36,730 nt of DNA from an uncultured Rubrobacteraceae bacterium (GTDB lineage: Bacteria > Actinomycetota > Rubrobacteria > Rubrobacterales > Rubrobacteraceae). Both the position numbers and the translations under genes were made by a program. A model generated the notes under the pieces. The model was not told where the DNA came from and searched no databases. It worked only from the letters and a program-made list of their open reading frames with translations. The DNA lies in assembly GCA_902806105.1 (NCBI GenBank), contig CADCVI010000096.1, forward strand, positions 1-36,730. The letters are read 5' to 3'. Positions 7,579 to 15,585 of this stretch are shown piece by piece; the stretch's first letter is position 1, and each line of letters starts with the position of its first letter.

Positions 7579-7880
7579 AACTAACCCGCCTTTCTTCCAT
7601 AGCTTTCTCGGCACCCACCGTGGCGTTACGAGGAACATAATGCGGGAGTTGCATAACACTACGATTACGGTAAGAGAAGCATTAGATAACATTCTTGTCA
7701 TCGGAGCAGGGCCGAAAAGTCCGGGGCGGTCCCTTCCGCATCGTTCGGGTGTCGCAGACTACAAAGAGCTGCAGGGGGAGGACCGAGGGCTTTGAGGCCC
7801 GTGCACCGACGCTGCTCGGTGCTCCGGTGGGTGCAACAGGCAGAGGAGACCGAGGATGTTGGAACTCGGGTCGAAGACCC
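7579..7880. other. Intergenic region between the second sortase and the surface-protein gene
   Basis: About 300 bases on the minus-strand path. The part nearest the surface-protein gene (7620-7700) is AT-richer than its surroundings and probably holds that gene's promoter, but no clear -35/-10 pair was found. A short hairpin, GCACCGA (7803-7809) with TCGGTGC (7816-7822), lies about 60 nt past the stop of the upstream sortase and could be a weak terminator. Nothing else was recognised. Confidence 0.45.
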
Positions 7881-8507
7881 TTAGACGTCGTACTGGTACT
7901 GCTCCTGCGGCTGCTCGTCTGAGACGCTGACGAGCTCGGCCTGGACTACGAACCTCTCGGAGTAGTCGGGGAGCGTGCAGGTTTGTAGGCTGACGACGCT
8001 CTTGCCGGGGACGGGCCTGGTGACCTCGTAGTCGGAGGGTCCGACGGTAAAGCTCGTGAAGACGGCGTAGGTGTACTCCGTACCGTCGGCGTCCGTGAGG
8101 ATCACCTCGTCCCCGTTCTGTAGCGCGTCGAGGTCGTAGAAGACGAGGTAAGAATCCGTGCCGGGATATCCAATACGGTGACCGGCGATGTACGTGTTGG
8201 TCCCCTGCTCCCACGGTAGGCCCGTCCCCTCGACGTGCTGGGCGCCGGTGTCGAGCGCCGAGGAGTCCGAGACCGGAGTGCTACGAACCTGTAGGCCCTC
8301 CAGGTCCATCCTGGGGATGGTCAGCTCCATCGTCGTGCTCTCGTCGAGGGTGGCCGGGCTCTCCTTGGGAGACGTGTACGCCTGGAGCATCGGCAAAGCC
8401 TCGAACCAGAGCGAGTAGCCCAGCAGGCCGAGCCCGACGAAGACCAGGATCACGGAGAGCCCCGTGCCCACGCGCCGTGGCGACCGCCTCTTCTTGAACC
8501 TCTTCAT
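7881..8507 (-). CDS. Class E-like sortase, membrane-anchored
   Basis: A second sortase, clearly paralogous to the one at 6066-6659 (shared IAGHR-GYP-TDSYL and LQTCTLPDYS blocks). The catalytic residues are His110, Cys177 and Arg185. The N-terminus has a basic patch (MKRFKKRRSPRR) and one TM helix (residues 15-35), giving a type II membrane topology with the catalytic domain outside. At 208 residues the length is usual. The C-terminal tail is Gln/Glu/Tyr-rich. The start is ATG 8505-8507 behind GAGGAGGTGG. It is the first gene of the three-gene sortase locus. The two enzymes differ in anchoring (TM versus lipid), which may divide their labour. Confidence 0.9.
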   Translation of the reverse strand: MKRFKKRRSPRRVGTGLSVILVFVGLGLLGYSLWFEALPMLQAYTSPKESPATLDESTTMELTIPRMDLEGLQVRSTPVSDSSALDTGAQHVEGTGLPWEQGTNTYIAGHRIGYPGTDSYLVFYDLDALQNGDEVILTDADGTEYTYAVFTSFTVGPSDYEVTRPVPGKSVVSLQTCTLPDYSERFVVQAELVSVSDEQPQEQYQYDV

Positions 8508-8598
8508 CCCGCCACCTCCTCTGTGCCTCGGAAACTCTAACCGCCGTACGCCAGAGAGGATAGCGCGTAAAAGTTACGATGGGATAACAAAGCATCTT

Positions 8599-8628
8599 TT
8601 GCGCATACGGAGCAAGCGCCTATATACT
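8599..8628 (+). promoter_or_regulatory. Predicted promoter of the pntAa-pntAb-pntB operon
   Basis: TTGCGC (8599-8604) and TATACT (8623-8628) are separated by 18 nt. The expected transcript start is about 30 nt before the SD. The same TTGCGC/TATACT pair precedes treT. Confidence 0.5.
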
Positions 8629-8665
8629 TCGGGCCAATTTAACGGGAACATCCAGAGGAGTGTGT

Positions 8666-9979
8666 GTGAAGGTAGGGGTGCCAAAGGAAATTGCCGAGGG
8701 CGAACGCCGGGTCGGGATCGTGCCGGAGACCGTAGCCAAGCTTGTCAAAGACGGCTTCGAGGTCCTCGTCGAGACTGGCGCGGGTCGCGACTACAACCTC
8801 GACGAGAACTACGAGGAGGCCGGCGCCAGTATCGTCGGTGACGCCGGGGAGATCTACGGCGAGGCCGACTTCGTGGTGAAGGTAGCGAGGCCCACCGAAG
8901 AAGAGATCTCGCAGATGCACGAGGGCATGGTCCTCGTGTGTTTCATCAACGGCCCGCAGAACGCGGAAGCAGTCAAGGCCCTCGCAGACGCGGGCGTTAC
9001 CGTGTTCTCGAACGAGGCCATCCCGCGCACGAGCGTGGCGCAGGCGATGGACGCGCTCTCGTCGATGGGCTCGATCGCGGGCTACAAGACCGCGCTTATA
9101 GCGGCGGATACGCTGGGCAAGTACGTACCCATGCTCTCCACCGCAGCCGGGACGACAAAGGCCGCCAAGGTCCTGGTCTTCGGGATAGCGGTGGCGGGGC
9201 TCCAGGCTATCGCTATCATGAACCGGCTCGGCGGCGAGGTCTTCGCCTACGACATCCGGCCCGAGACCAAGGAGCAGGCCCAGTCCCTGGGCGCCTCGTT
9301 TATAGACTCCGATGATGAGAAGGAGGACGACGGGCAGGAGGACGAGTACGAGGAGTACCGTCCCACCGGCTTCAGCAAGTTCATGACGTCGTTGGGCTTC
9401 TACTCTTTCGCCGAGCCGCCGCGAGACAAGTACATCGTGGAGGGCGAGGAGGAGCCGGAAGAGGAGGACGACGAGGAAAAGGATCAGGGCTGGTCCAAGG
9501 AGAAGCTGGAGGAAGACCAGAAGCTCATCCGGGAGCGCATAAAGGAGATGGATATAGTCATCACGACGGCGCTCGTACCGGGCAGGAAGGCCCCACAGCT
9601 CGTCGACAAGGCGATGGTCGAGAGCATGAAACCGGGGTCCATCGTGGTCGACCTCGCGGCCGAGAGCGGGGGCAACTGCGAGCTCACCGAGGCCGGGGAG
9701 ACCGTGGAGCACCAGAAGGTCAAGATCTTGGGCCTCGTCAACCTGCCGAGCGAGCTGCCGATCCACGCAAGCCAGCTTCTCTCGCGCAACATGTACAACT
9801 TCATCGGGCACGTCACCGAGGACCGGGCGGAGGAGAAGGACGAGAAGGACCCCGGCCTCGCGCTCGACTTCGAGGACGAGATCATGGACAAGATGTGCAT
9901 CGCCCACGACGGCGAGGTACGGCACGAGCCGACCCGCGAGGCGCTACAGAACGCCTCTAGAGAGAGCGAGGCCCGCTAG
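8666..9979 (+). CDS. pntAa: NAD(P) transhydrogenase alpha subunit part 1 (NAD-binding domain I)
   Basis: Soluble NAD(H)-binding domain of proton-translocating transhydrogenase, which transfers hydride between NADH and NADP+ using the proton gradient. The N-terminus (MKVGVPKEIAEGERRVGIVP) is that of the AlaDH/PNT family, and DIVITTALVPGRKAP is conserved later. The start is GTG 8666, since GAGGAG ends 5 nt before it; an earlier GTG at 8660 overlaps the SD. It is oddly long (437 residues versus about 370-385 usual). Residues 216-295, between FID and DIVITTAL, form a very acidic, Asp/Glu-rich segment about twice the usual loop length. The stop codon abuts the ATG of pntAb. Confidence 0.93.
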   Translation: MKVGVPKEIAEGERRVGIVPETVAKLVKDGFEVLVETGAGRDYNLDENYEEAGASIVGDAGEIYGEADFVVKVARPTEEEISQMHEGMVLVCFINGPQNAEAVKALADAGVTVFSNEAIPRTSVAQAMDALSSMGSIAGYKTALIAADTLGKYVPMLSTAAGTTKAAKVLVFGIAVAGLQAIAIMNRLGGEVFAYDIRPETKEQAQSLGASFIDSDDEKEDDGQEDEYEEYRPTGFSKFMTSLGFYSFAEPPRDKYIVEGEEEPEEEDDEEKDQGWSKEKLEEDQKLIRERIKEMDIVITTALVPGRKAPQLVDKAMVESMKPGSIVVDLAAESGGNCELTEAGETVEHQKVKILGLVNLPSELPIHASQLLSRNMYNFIGHVTEDRAEEKDEKDPGLALDFEDEIMDKMCIAHDGEVRHEPTREALQNASRESEAR

Positions 9980-10285
9980 ATGGAACAACTGCTCGCGCAG
10001 CTCGCGATCCTGATAATCGCCGCGTTCCTCGGGTTCGAGCTGATATCGCGCGTTCCGAACCTGCTGCACACGCCGCTCATGAGCGCGACGAACGCAATCC
10101 ACGGTGTGATCCTGGTGGGCGGCATGATCGCGCTCGCAGCCTCCGACGACGTCTTCACCCAGACGATCGGCTTCGTGGCCGTGTTCTTCGGGGCGTTGAA
10201 CGTCGTCGGCGGCTTCTGGGTGACGAACCGGATGCTCGGCATGTTCCGGCCCCCGGTCCCCAAGGTCAAGAAGAGGAAGAGGTAA
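9980..10285 (+). CDS. pntAb: NAD(P) transhydrogenase alpha subunit part 2 (membrane)
   Basis: A 101-residue membrane subunit with about three TM helices (residues 5-22, 34-54, 58-80), part of the proton-conducting domain II. The motif RVPNLLHTPLMSATNAIHG (residues 24-42) is diagnostic of PntAb. The ATG follows the pntAa stop with no gap, indicating translational coupling. The C-terminus is basic (KVKKRKR). In three-subunit transhydrogenases this protein joins PntAa and PntB in the membrane. Confidence 0.95.
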   Translation: MEQLLAQLAILIIAAFLGFELISRVPNLLHTPLMSATNAIHGVILVGGMIALAASDDVFTQTIGFVAVFFGALNVVGGFWVTNRMLGMFRPPVPKVKKRKR

Positions 10286-10288
10286 CCC

Positions 10289-11698
10289 TTGCAGGTCGCA
10301 ACTTTTCTGGCCTACCTTCTGGCGGCCGCGCTGTTCATCGTCGGTATTCGTCGCCTGCGCAAGCCCGATACGGCTAGATCCGGCAACACGATCGCCGGCG
10401 TCGGCATGGCGATCGCCCTGATAACCACGCTCTTCGTCATCGAGTTCCAGAGCCTACTCCTCATAGGCATAGCGGCGGCCCTCGGGGCCGTGCTTGGAGC
10501 GGTCTCGGCGCAGAGGGTTCCGATGACGGCGATGCCCCAGATGGTCGCTGCGTACAACGGCGTCGGCGGCGGGGCCGCGGCCCTCATCGCGCTCTCGGAG
10601 TTCTATCACCTGCAAACCGGGGGCGAGGAGAACCTCGTCGCCTCGATAACGGTGCCGCTCACGATCCTCATCGGGACGGTGAGCTTCATGGGGAGCATCG
10701 TCGCCTTCCTGAAGCTCCAGGAGCTCGCGTTCTCCGGCTCCGTCGTGTTCCCGTTGCAGCAGGTGGTGAACATCGTGCTCTTCGTCGGTATTCTGATCCT
10801 GGCGGCGAACGCGATCCTCGACGGCTCCATCCTCCCGTTCCTCTCGCCGGTGGCGTCCGTGGTCGGTATCCTCGCGGCTTCGGCGCTCCTGGGTGTCCTG
10901 CTCGTCATCCCGATCGGCGGGGCGGATATGCCCATCGTCATCTCGCTGCTGAACGCCGCCACCGGCCTGGCCGCGGCGGCGTCGGGGTTCGTGCTGAACA
11001 ACTACATCCTGATCATCGGCGGTATCATCGTCGGCGCCTCGGGTACGATCCTCACGCGCCAGATGTCGAGTGCCCTGGGGAGGCCCCTGCGCAAGATCAT
11101 CTTCGCCGGCATCGCCGCGACGGGGACCGGCAGCAAGGAGGGCGGCGGCGAGGACCGGGAGGTCAACGACGCGAGCCCCGACGAGGCTGGGAACTACCTC
11201 GCGGAAGAGGCGCAGAAGGTAGTGATCGTACCGGGCTACGGCCTCGCGGTGGCGCAGGCCCAGGGCCCCATGCACGACCTCATGGAGACCCTGGAGTCGC
11301 AGGGCAAGGAGGTCCTCTTCGGCATCCACCCCGTCGCCGGGCGCATGCCCGGACACATGAACGTCCTCCTGACCGAGGCCGGCGTCCCCTACGACAAGCT
11401 CTACGACCTCGAAGACATAAACCCCGAGTTCGAGGACGCCGACGCGGTCATCATCGTCGGTGCGAACGACGTCGTAAACCCGGCGGCGAACGACCCGGAA
11501 CAGGACACCCCCATCTCGGGGATGCCGATCCTCGACGTCGAGAAGGCCGGGAAGGTGATCTTCGTCAAGCGCTCCCTGAGCCCCGGCTTTGCCGGCGTGG
11601 ACAACCCGCTCTTCTACGACACGGAGAAGACGATGATGGTCTTCTCCGACGCAAAGGCGGGCCTTCAGCAGATCAACGAGGCCGTTAAGAACTCCTAG
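10289..11698 (+). CDS. pntB: NAD(P) transhydrogenase beta subunit
   Basis: A 469-residue subunit containing the remaining TM helices (about nine, residues 1-270) and the NADP(H)-binding domain III. Domain III shows VPGYGLAVAQAQ, the fingerprint GYGxAVAxAQ, followed by GRMPGHMNVLLTEAGVPYD and GANDVVNPAA, all typical of the family. The start is TTG 10289, 3 nt after the pntAb stop, with GAAGAGGAAGAGG upstream. It is the last gene of the operon and a terminator follows at 11711. The complete transhydrogenase would mainly supply NADPH. Confidence 0.95.
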   Translation: MQVATFLAYLLAAALFIVGIRRLRKPDTARSGNTIAGVGMAIALITTLFVIEFQSLLLIGIAAALGAVLGAVSAQRVPMTAMPQMVAAYNGVGGGAAALIALSEFYHLQTGGEENLVASITVPLTILIGTVSFMGSIVAFLKLQELAFSGSVVFPLQQVVNIVLFVGILILAANAILDGSILPFLSPVASVVGILAASALLGVLLVIPIGGADMPIVISLLNAATGLAAAASGFVLNNYILIIGGIIVGASGTILTRQMSSALGRPLRKIIFAGIAATGTGSKEGGGEDREVNDASPDEAGNYLAEEAQKVVIVPGYGLAVAQAQGPMHDLMETLESQGKEVLFGIHPVAGRMPGHMNVLLTEAGVPYDKLYDLEDINPEFEDADAVIIVGANDVVNPAANDPEQDTPISGMPILDVEKAGKVIFVKRSLSPGFAGVDNPLFYDTEKTMMVFSDAKAGLQQINEAVKNS

Positions 11699-11710
11699 TA
11701 GAACGCTTTC

Positions 11711-11739
11711 GGACGGGGTAGCCGCGCGCTACCCCGTCC
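11711..11739 (+). terminator. Terminator of the pnt operon
   Basis: GGACGGGGTAGC (11711-11722) and GCTACCCCGTCC (11728-11739) form a perfect 12-bp stem around a 5-nt loop, 12 nt after the pntB stop. No long T-run follows. Confidence 0.8.
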
Positions 11740-12189
11740 AGCGCCTCGGCGCTGCTTCCATCCGGTGTAACCAGGATCGTTCGCGTCCAACCCTGACGGG
11801 CATTCGTAGCATGCCGTCCCTCCTCCAGTCGTAGAAACGTCCTCCACTTCTGGCGGCTTGCAATAAAAGCTGCCCACGGACAAGCCGGGCGCATCCCGAT
11901 CCCTCCCCACACTGGTCATGCGAAAAACGAGACCTTACTCCTTCCACGATCCTCCCACACGCAACCAGAAACGACGAATGCGAAGGCCACGAAGGCCACA
12001 GGCGGAGGAGGCGCCGAGCGCGGAAAACCATCTGCACTATTGGCGAGGAGAAGGCAAGATCGGCAAGCGGGAATGTTGGAGAATGACACGCCGATGGCGA
12101 GGGAGAGCGGCCACCACGACCGCTTTGCAAGAGCGAAAAACCCTCGCCGACCCGCGATTAGTCCATGCGTCCCCCTGTAGAGGGCGCCG
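11740..12189. other. Non-coding stretch, possibly holding a decayed reading frame
   Basis: About 450 bases with lower GC and no gene having an SD and family resemblance. On the minus strand, an open frame at about 11740-11919 encodes a Cys-containing string (ACYECPSG, then PGYTGWKQ) that looks more protein-like than a random frame, but it has no convincing start and runs into the pnt terminator. It may be a gene remnant. The adjoining part (11920-12189) shows nothing I can interpret. Confidence 0.35.
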
Positions 12190-13104
12190 CTACTTCCTCT
12201 CCTTCTGCCGCTCGACGTAGCGCATGATACCGGCGACGAGCATCGGGTAGTTTCCGGCGAGGCTGTAGCGCTCGGTATCATCGGGTGAGGCCCCCTCGCG
12301 CATAAGCTCCTCGTCGCCCAGGTTCTCCAGTTCGAAGGCTATCTCGTCACCGCTCGCCCCCTCTCCCATCCTCTCCTCGACGAAGAGCAGCCAGTGCTCC
12401 AGGCGTTGTTCGAGCTCAGAGAGGTGGCGGTCCACGTCCTCGAAACAGCCGAAATGGGTCGGGCAGAGGCTCGACGGGGAGATGCGGCGTATCTCCTCTA
12501 TGCTGCTCTTCCACGCCTCGATGTCGACCTCGGGCGGGGGTGTCGGCGGCCTGACGTAAGACTGTCCGGGCAGGCGTATGCCCGCGACGTCCCCGGCGAA
12601 GAGCGCGCCGGAATCGGGCTCGTGGAAGGCGAGGTGGTGGTAGGCGTGGCCGGGGGTGAAGTGGGCCGTGAGGAGGCCGCCGGCGGCCTCGATCTCTTCT
12701 CCACCCTTGAGGGCCACGAGCCGGTTCTCTGGGACGGGGCGTATCTCGCCCCACAACTCCTCCATCCTCTCGCCGTAGATGCGCGTGGCGCTCTTGACGA
12801 GCTTGGAGGGGTCGATCATGTGCGGGAGACCGACCTCGTGGGCGTAGAAGGTCGCGTTCGGCAGCTTCTCCAGGAGGTTCCCGGAGGCACCGGCGTGGTC
12901 GAGGTGGATGTGCGTCAGAAGGACGTGCGAGACGTCTTCGGGGGCGACGCCGTTCTCCTTGAGGCCCCCGATCAGGTTTTCGAGGCAGGTCGTCGGCCCC
13001 GTCTCGATGATCGCGGCCGAGCTATCTCCCACGAGGAGGAAGGAAGCGATGATCTCCTCCGTCCCCATGAAACCAAGGTCTATAGTTTCTATCTTCATCT
13101 CCAC
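12190..13104 (-). CDS. MBL-fold metallo-hydrolase (glyoxalase II-like)
   Basis: A metallo-beta-lactamase-fold hydrolase with the dinuclear metal motif THIHLDHAG (His65, His67, Asp69, His70), a later His in FTPGHAYHH and an Asp in FAGDVAGI. The fold fits thioester or lactone hydrolases such as hydroxyacylglutathione hydrolases, but the C-terminal helical part (about residues 200-304) is longer than in those, and the substrate is unknown. Two starts are possible: GTG 13102-13104, with GAGAAG at reasonable spacing, or ATG 13096-13098. It lies downstream of the VOC gene on the same strand, and the 59-nt gap is nearly filled by a hairpin that overlaps the SD region (13105-13148). Confidence 0.88.
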   Translation of the reverse strand: MEMKIETIDLGFMGTEEIIASFLLVGDSSAAIIETGPTTCLENLIGGLKENGVAPEDVSHVLLTHIHLDHAGASGNLLEKLPNATFYAHEVGLPHMIDPSKLVKSATRIYGERMEELWGEIRPVPENRLVALKGGEEIEAAGGLLTAHFTPGHAYHHLAFHEPDSGALFAGDVAGIRLPGQSYVRPPTPPPEVDIEAWKSSIEEIRRISPSSLCPTHFGCFEDVDRHLSELEQRLEHWLLFVEERMGEGASGDEIAFELENLGDEELMREGASPDDTERYSLAGNYPMLVAGIMRYVERQKERK

Positions 13105-13148
13105 CCATCTTCTCTACGCCAGGCTTCGGGAAGCGTAGCAGAAGATGG
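13105..13148 (-). promoter_or_regulatory. Intercistronic hairpin overlapping the ribosome-binding site of the MBL gene
   Basis: CCATCTTCTCTACGC (13105-13119) pairs with GCGTAGCAGAAGATGG (13133-13148) in a 15-bp stem with one bulged base and a 13-nt loop. On the transcript, the 3' arm contains the GAGAAGATGG that precedes the GTG start, so the folded form would hide the ribosome site. It could also act as a terminator or processing signal after the VOC gene. Confidence 0.6.
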
Positions 13149-13163
13149 TAGCTCTCCGGAGCC

Positions 13164-13538
13164 TTAAAACCCCCTGGGCGAAAAGCCCGGATTTTCTATG
13201 ATGCCGAACGTATTGCCGTCGGGATCCAGCACCGTAGCGACCCGGACGCCGCCGCCGACGTCGCGGACGTCGCCGTCCCGCGTGGCCCCGAGGCCGAGCA
13301 GCCGCTCGATCGCCGCATCGGCATCCTCCACGCCCCAGTAGGCGACGACCCCGCTCCCCGGGCGCCGGCTACCCGGCTGCTCCAGGGGCTGTAGACCGAG
13401 CTCGAAACCATCCACGTCGAAGCCGACATAGGACGGCTCGTCGAAGTAGGGACGGCGGCTCAGCATGCTGGCGTACCACTCCTTCGCCCGGTTGAGGTCC
13501 GCCACCAGGTATATCGTTGTTCTGAGGCCCTGGATCAT
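13164..13538 (-). CDS. VOC-family protein (glyoxalase/bleomycin-resistance/dioxygenase fold)
   Basis: A 124-residue single VOC module with the paired beta-alpha-beta-beta-beta repeats. The first half carries TTIYLVADLNRAKEWYASML and the second GVVAYWGVEDADAAIERL, ending in VLDPDGNTFGIIENP, where the Glu is a typical metal ligand. The start is ATG 13536-13538 behind GGGAGGAG; an upstream in-frame start at 13631 was rejected since the domain begins here and the SD is strong. VOC proteins act as lyases, isomerases, dioxygenases or drug binders, and nothing here fixes the reaction. Its downstream partner is an MBL hydrolase; together they could form a glyoxalase I/II-like pair, which is speculation. 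Confidence 0.85.
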   Translation of the reverse strand: MIQGLRTTIYLVADLNRAKEWYASMLSRRPYFDEPSYVGFDVDGFELGLQPLEQPGSRRPGSGVVAYWGVEDADAAIERLLGLGATRDGDVRDVGGGVRVATVLDPDGNTFGIIENPGFSPRGF

Positions 13539-13556
13539 ACATCTCCTCCCTCGAAC

Positions 13557-13600
13557 ATCGGGGCTGTGCTCCCAGCAACTGTACGAAGCACGGCCCCGAT
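13557..13600. repeat. 14-bp inverted repeat between the divergent VOC and apgM genes
   Basis: ATCGGGGCTGTGCT (13557-13570) and AGCACGGCCCCGAT (13587-13600) are reverse complements except for one G.T pair, with a 16-nt spacer. The left arm starts 19 nt upstream of the VOC start codon. It could be an operator for divergent genes or a leader hairpin of the VOC transcript. Confidence 0.6.
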
Positions 13601-13672
13601 TCCACAGGCTCGATCGGGCGGCGGGGCTCATCTGCTAGACTGCGCGCACCGCAAGGCATCAAGAAGAGGAGA

Positions 13673-14887
13673 ATGGGTTTGAACCTGGATCTCATGCGTG
13701 AGTTGTCGGTCTCGACGGACTCCAAGATCGTGCTGCTCATCCTCGACGGCCTCGGCGGCCTGCCGATGGAGGTTGGCGGAGAAACGGAGCTCGAGGCGGC
13801 GAACACCCCGAACCTCGACGGCCTCGCCGCATCGAGCGACCTCGGGCTAAGCAGGCCCGTCGCAGCTGGCATCAGCCCCGGCAGCGGTCCCGGACACCTC
13901 GCGCTTTTCGGCTACAACCCGCTGGAGTATCAGGTCGGTCGCGGCGTCTTGAGCGCCCTGGGCGTCGGCTTCGAGCTCGGGAAGGACGACCTCGCCGCGC
14001 GGATCAACTTCGCCACGCTGGACGGTGAGGGCAAGATCTCCGACCGGCGCGCGGGCCGCATTCCCTCCGAGAAGGGCGCGGAGCTTGTCGATCTCCTGAA
14101 CGAGAACGTCAACATAGAGGGTGCCGAGGTCTTCGTAACCCACGAGAAGGAGTACCGGGCGGTCGTCGTCTTCCGGGCCCCGGGGCTCTCCGGCGCCCTC
14201 TCGGACACCGACCCCCAGCGGGTGGGCCTCGAACCCCTCCCCGTAAAGGCGACGGAGGGCTCCGAGGGCACGGAGAAGGCCGCGTCCCTTGCCAACGCCT
14301 TCGTGGAGAGGGCCAACGAGGTTCTGAAGGATCAGCACCCGGCGAACACCGTGCTTCTAAGGGGCTTCGGGATGCACCCGGCACTTCCGTCGTTCGAGGA
14401 GACGTACAACCTGCGCGCCGCCGCCATAGCGAGCTATCCGATGTACAAGGGCCTCGCCCGCCTCGCAGGGATGGAGCTCTTGAAGGAGGGCGAGGGGATC
14501 TCCGGCGAGCTCGATACGCTCGCTGCGGCCTGGGAGGACCACGACTTCTTTTTCGTCCACATCAAACCGACGGACGCCGCCGGTGAGGATGGGGACTTCG
14601 AGCGCAAGCGCGCGGTAATCGAAGAGGTCGACGGCCTGATGCCGCGCCTCCTCGAGCTCGGCCCGGCCGCCCTCGCCATAACCGGCGACCACGCGACCCC
14701 GGCGAAGATGAAGAGCCACTCCTGGCACGGGGTACCGTTCCTCCTCTCCTCCCCCTACACCCTCCCGACGGCGGAAGTCTTCGGCGAGCGTGCCTGCGCG
14801 GGCGGCTCCCTGGGCGCCTTCCCGGCAGAGGAGATCATGGGCCTCCTCATGGGCCACGCCCTCAAGCTGAACCGCTACGGCGCCTGA
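13673..14887 (+). CDS. apgM: 2,3-bisphosphoglycerate-independent phosphoglycerate mutase, archaeal type
   Basis: Interconverts 3- and 2-phosphoglycerate in glycolysis/gluconeogenesis; a member of the alkaline-phosphatase superfamily using two divalent metals. LLILDGLGGLP (residues 21-31) gives the first metal Asp, GSGPGHLALFGYNP (70-83) contains the nucleophilic Ser71 region, and GDHATPAKMKSHSWHGVPFLL (in part) near 340-360 gives the late metal ligands. At 404 residues the length is typical for the ApgM family. The start is given as ATG 13673, but GAGGAGA lies very close to it, so TTG 13679 is also plausible. Its stop overlaps the apparent start of the glycosylase gene. Confidence 0.92.
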   Translation: MGLNLDLMRELSVSTDSKIVLLILDGLGGLPMEVGGETELEAANTPNLDGLAASSDLGLSRPVAAGISPGSGPGHLALFGYNPLEYQVGRGVLSALGVGFELGKDDLAARINFATLDGEGKISDRRAGRIPSEKGAELVDLLNENVNIEGAEVFVTHEKEYRAVVVFRAPGLSGALSDTDPQRVGLEPLPVKATEGSEGTEKAASLANAFVERANEVLKDQHPANTVLLRGFGMHPALPSFEETYNLRAAAIASYPMYKGLARLAGMELLKEGEGISGELDTLAAAWEDHDFFFVHIKPTDAAGEDGDFERKRAVIEEVDGLMPRLLELGPAALAITGDHATPAKMKSHSWHGVPFLLSSPYTLPTAEVFGERACAGGSLGAFPAEEIMGLLMGHALKLNRYGA

Positions 14888-15585
14888 ACACGAGAAACCA
14901 GCCCGAACCAGGCCCCGAAACAACCACCGGTCTCGCCACGCTGGAAGAGGCGGTCTCCTCCTGCCGCCGCTGCCCGCGCCTCGTCGAGTGGCGCGAGAGG
15001 ATCGCCCGCGAGAAGAAGGCCGCCTACAGGGATGAGACCTACTGGGGCCGCCCCGTTCCCGGGTTCGGCGACCCGCGGGCCAGGATAGTCGTCCTCGGCC
15101 TCGCCCCGGCCGCCCACGGAGCCAACCGCACCGGCCAGTTCTTCACCGGCGATCGCTCCGGGGACTTCCTCTTCGCCTCCCTACACCGCACGGGCTTCTC
15201 GGATAGCGCGGTCTCACGCCGCAAGGGAGACGCGACCCTGCGAGACCTCTGGATCTCGGCCGTAGTCCGCTGCGCCCCGCCCCAGAACAAGCCCACCCCC
15301 GGCGAACGGGACAGATGCCTCCCCTTTGCCGCCCGCGAGCTCGCCCTGCTGTCCGCACGGGTCGTAGTCTGCCTCGGCGCCTTCGCCTGGGACGGGGCCC
15401 TGCGCCTCCACAGCGTCCGTCCCAAACCGAAGTTCGGGCACGCAGCCGAGTACTGCGTGCCCGGCGGCCCGACGCTCCTCGGCTGCTACCACCCATCCCA
15501 ACAAAACACCTTCACCGGCGTCCTCAAGCCCGAGATGATCGACGCCGTCTTCGAGAGAGCCCTGAAACTGGCAACACCAGACTAG
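14884..15585 (+). CDS. Uracil-DNA glycosylase, family 5 (UdgB-like)
   Basis: Removes uracil and deaminated bases from DNA to begin base excision repair. The family-5 signatures are GLAPAAHGANRTGQFFTGD (residues 72-90) and HPSQQNT (203-209). Four cysteines fit the 4Fe-4S cluster: Cys27, Cys30, Cys130 and Cys145. WGRPVPGFGDP (54-64) is also conserved in the family. The frame is fully open but contains no ATG, GTG or TTG before the conserved N-terminal helix. The best start is CTG 14884, which overlaps the apgM stop as CTGA, giving 233 residues, the normal length. Translation would be coupled to apgM. Alternatively, an unseen start or a sequence error lies upstream. Confidence 0.85.
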   Translation: MNTRNQPEPGPETTTGLATLEEAVSSCRRCPRLVEWRERIAREKKAAYRDETYWGRPVPGFGDPRARIVVLGLAPAAHGANRTGQFFTGDRSGDFLFASLHRTGFSDSAVSRRKGDATLRDLWISAVVRCAPPQNKPTPGERDRCLPFAARELALLSARVVVCLGAFAWDGALRLHSVRPKPKFGHAAEYCVPGGPTLLGCYHPSQQNTFTGVLKPEMIDAVFERALKLATPD

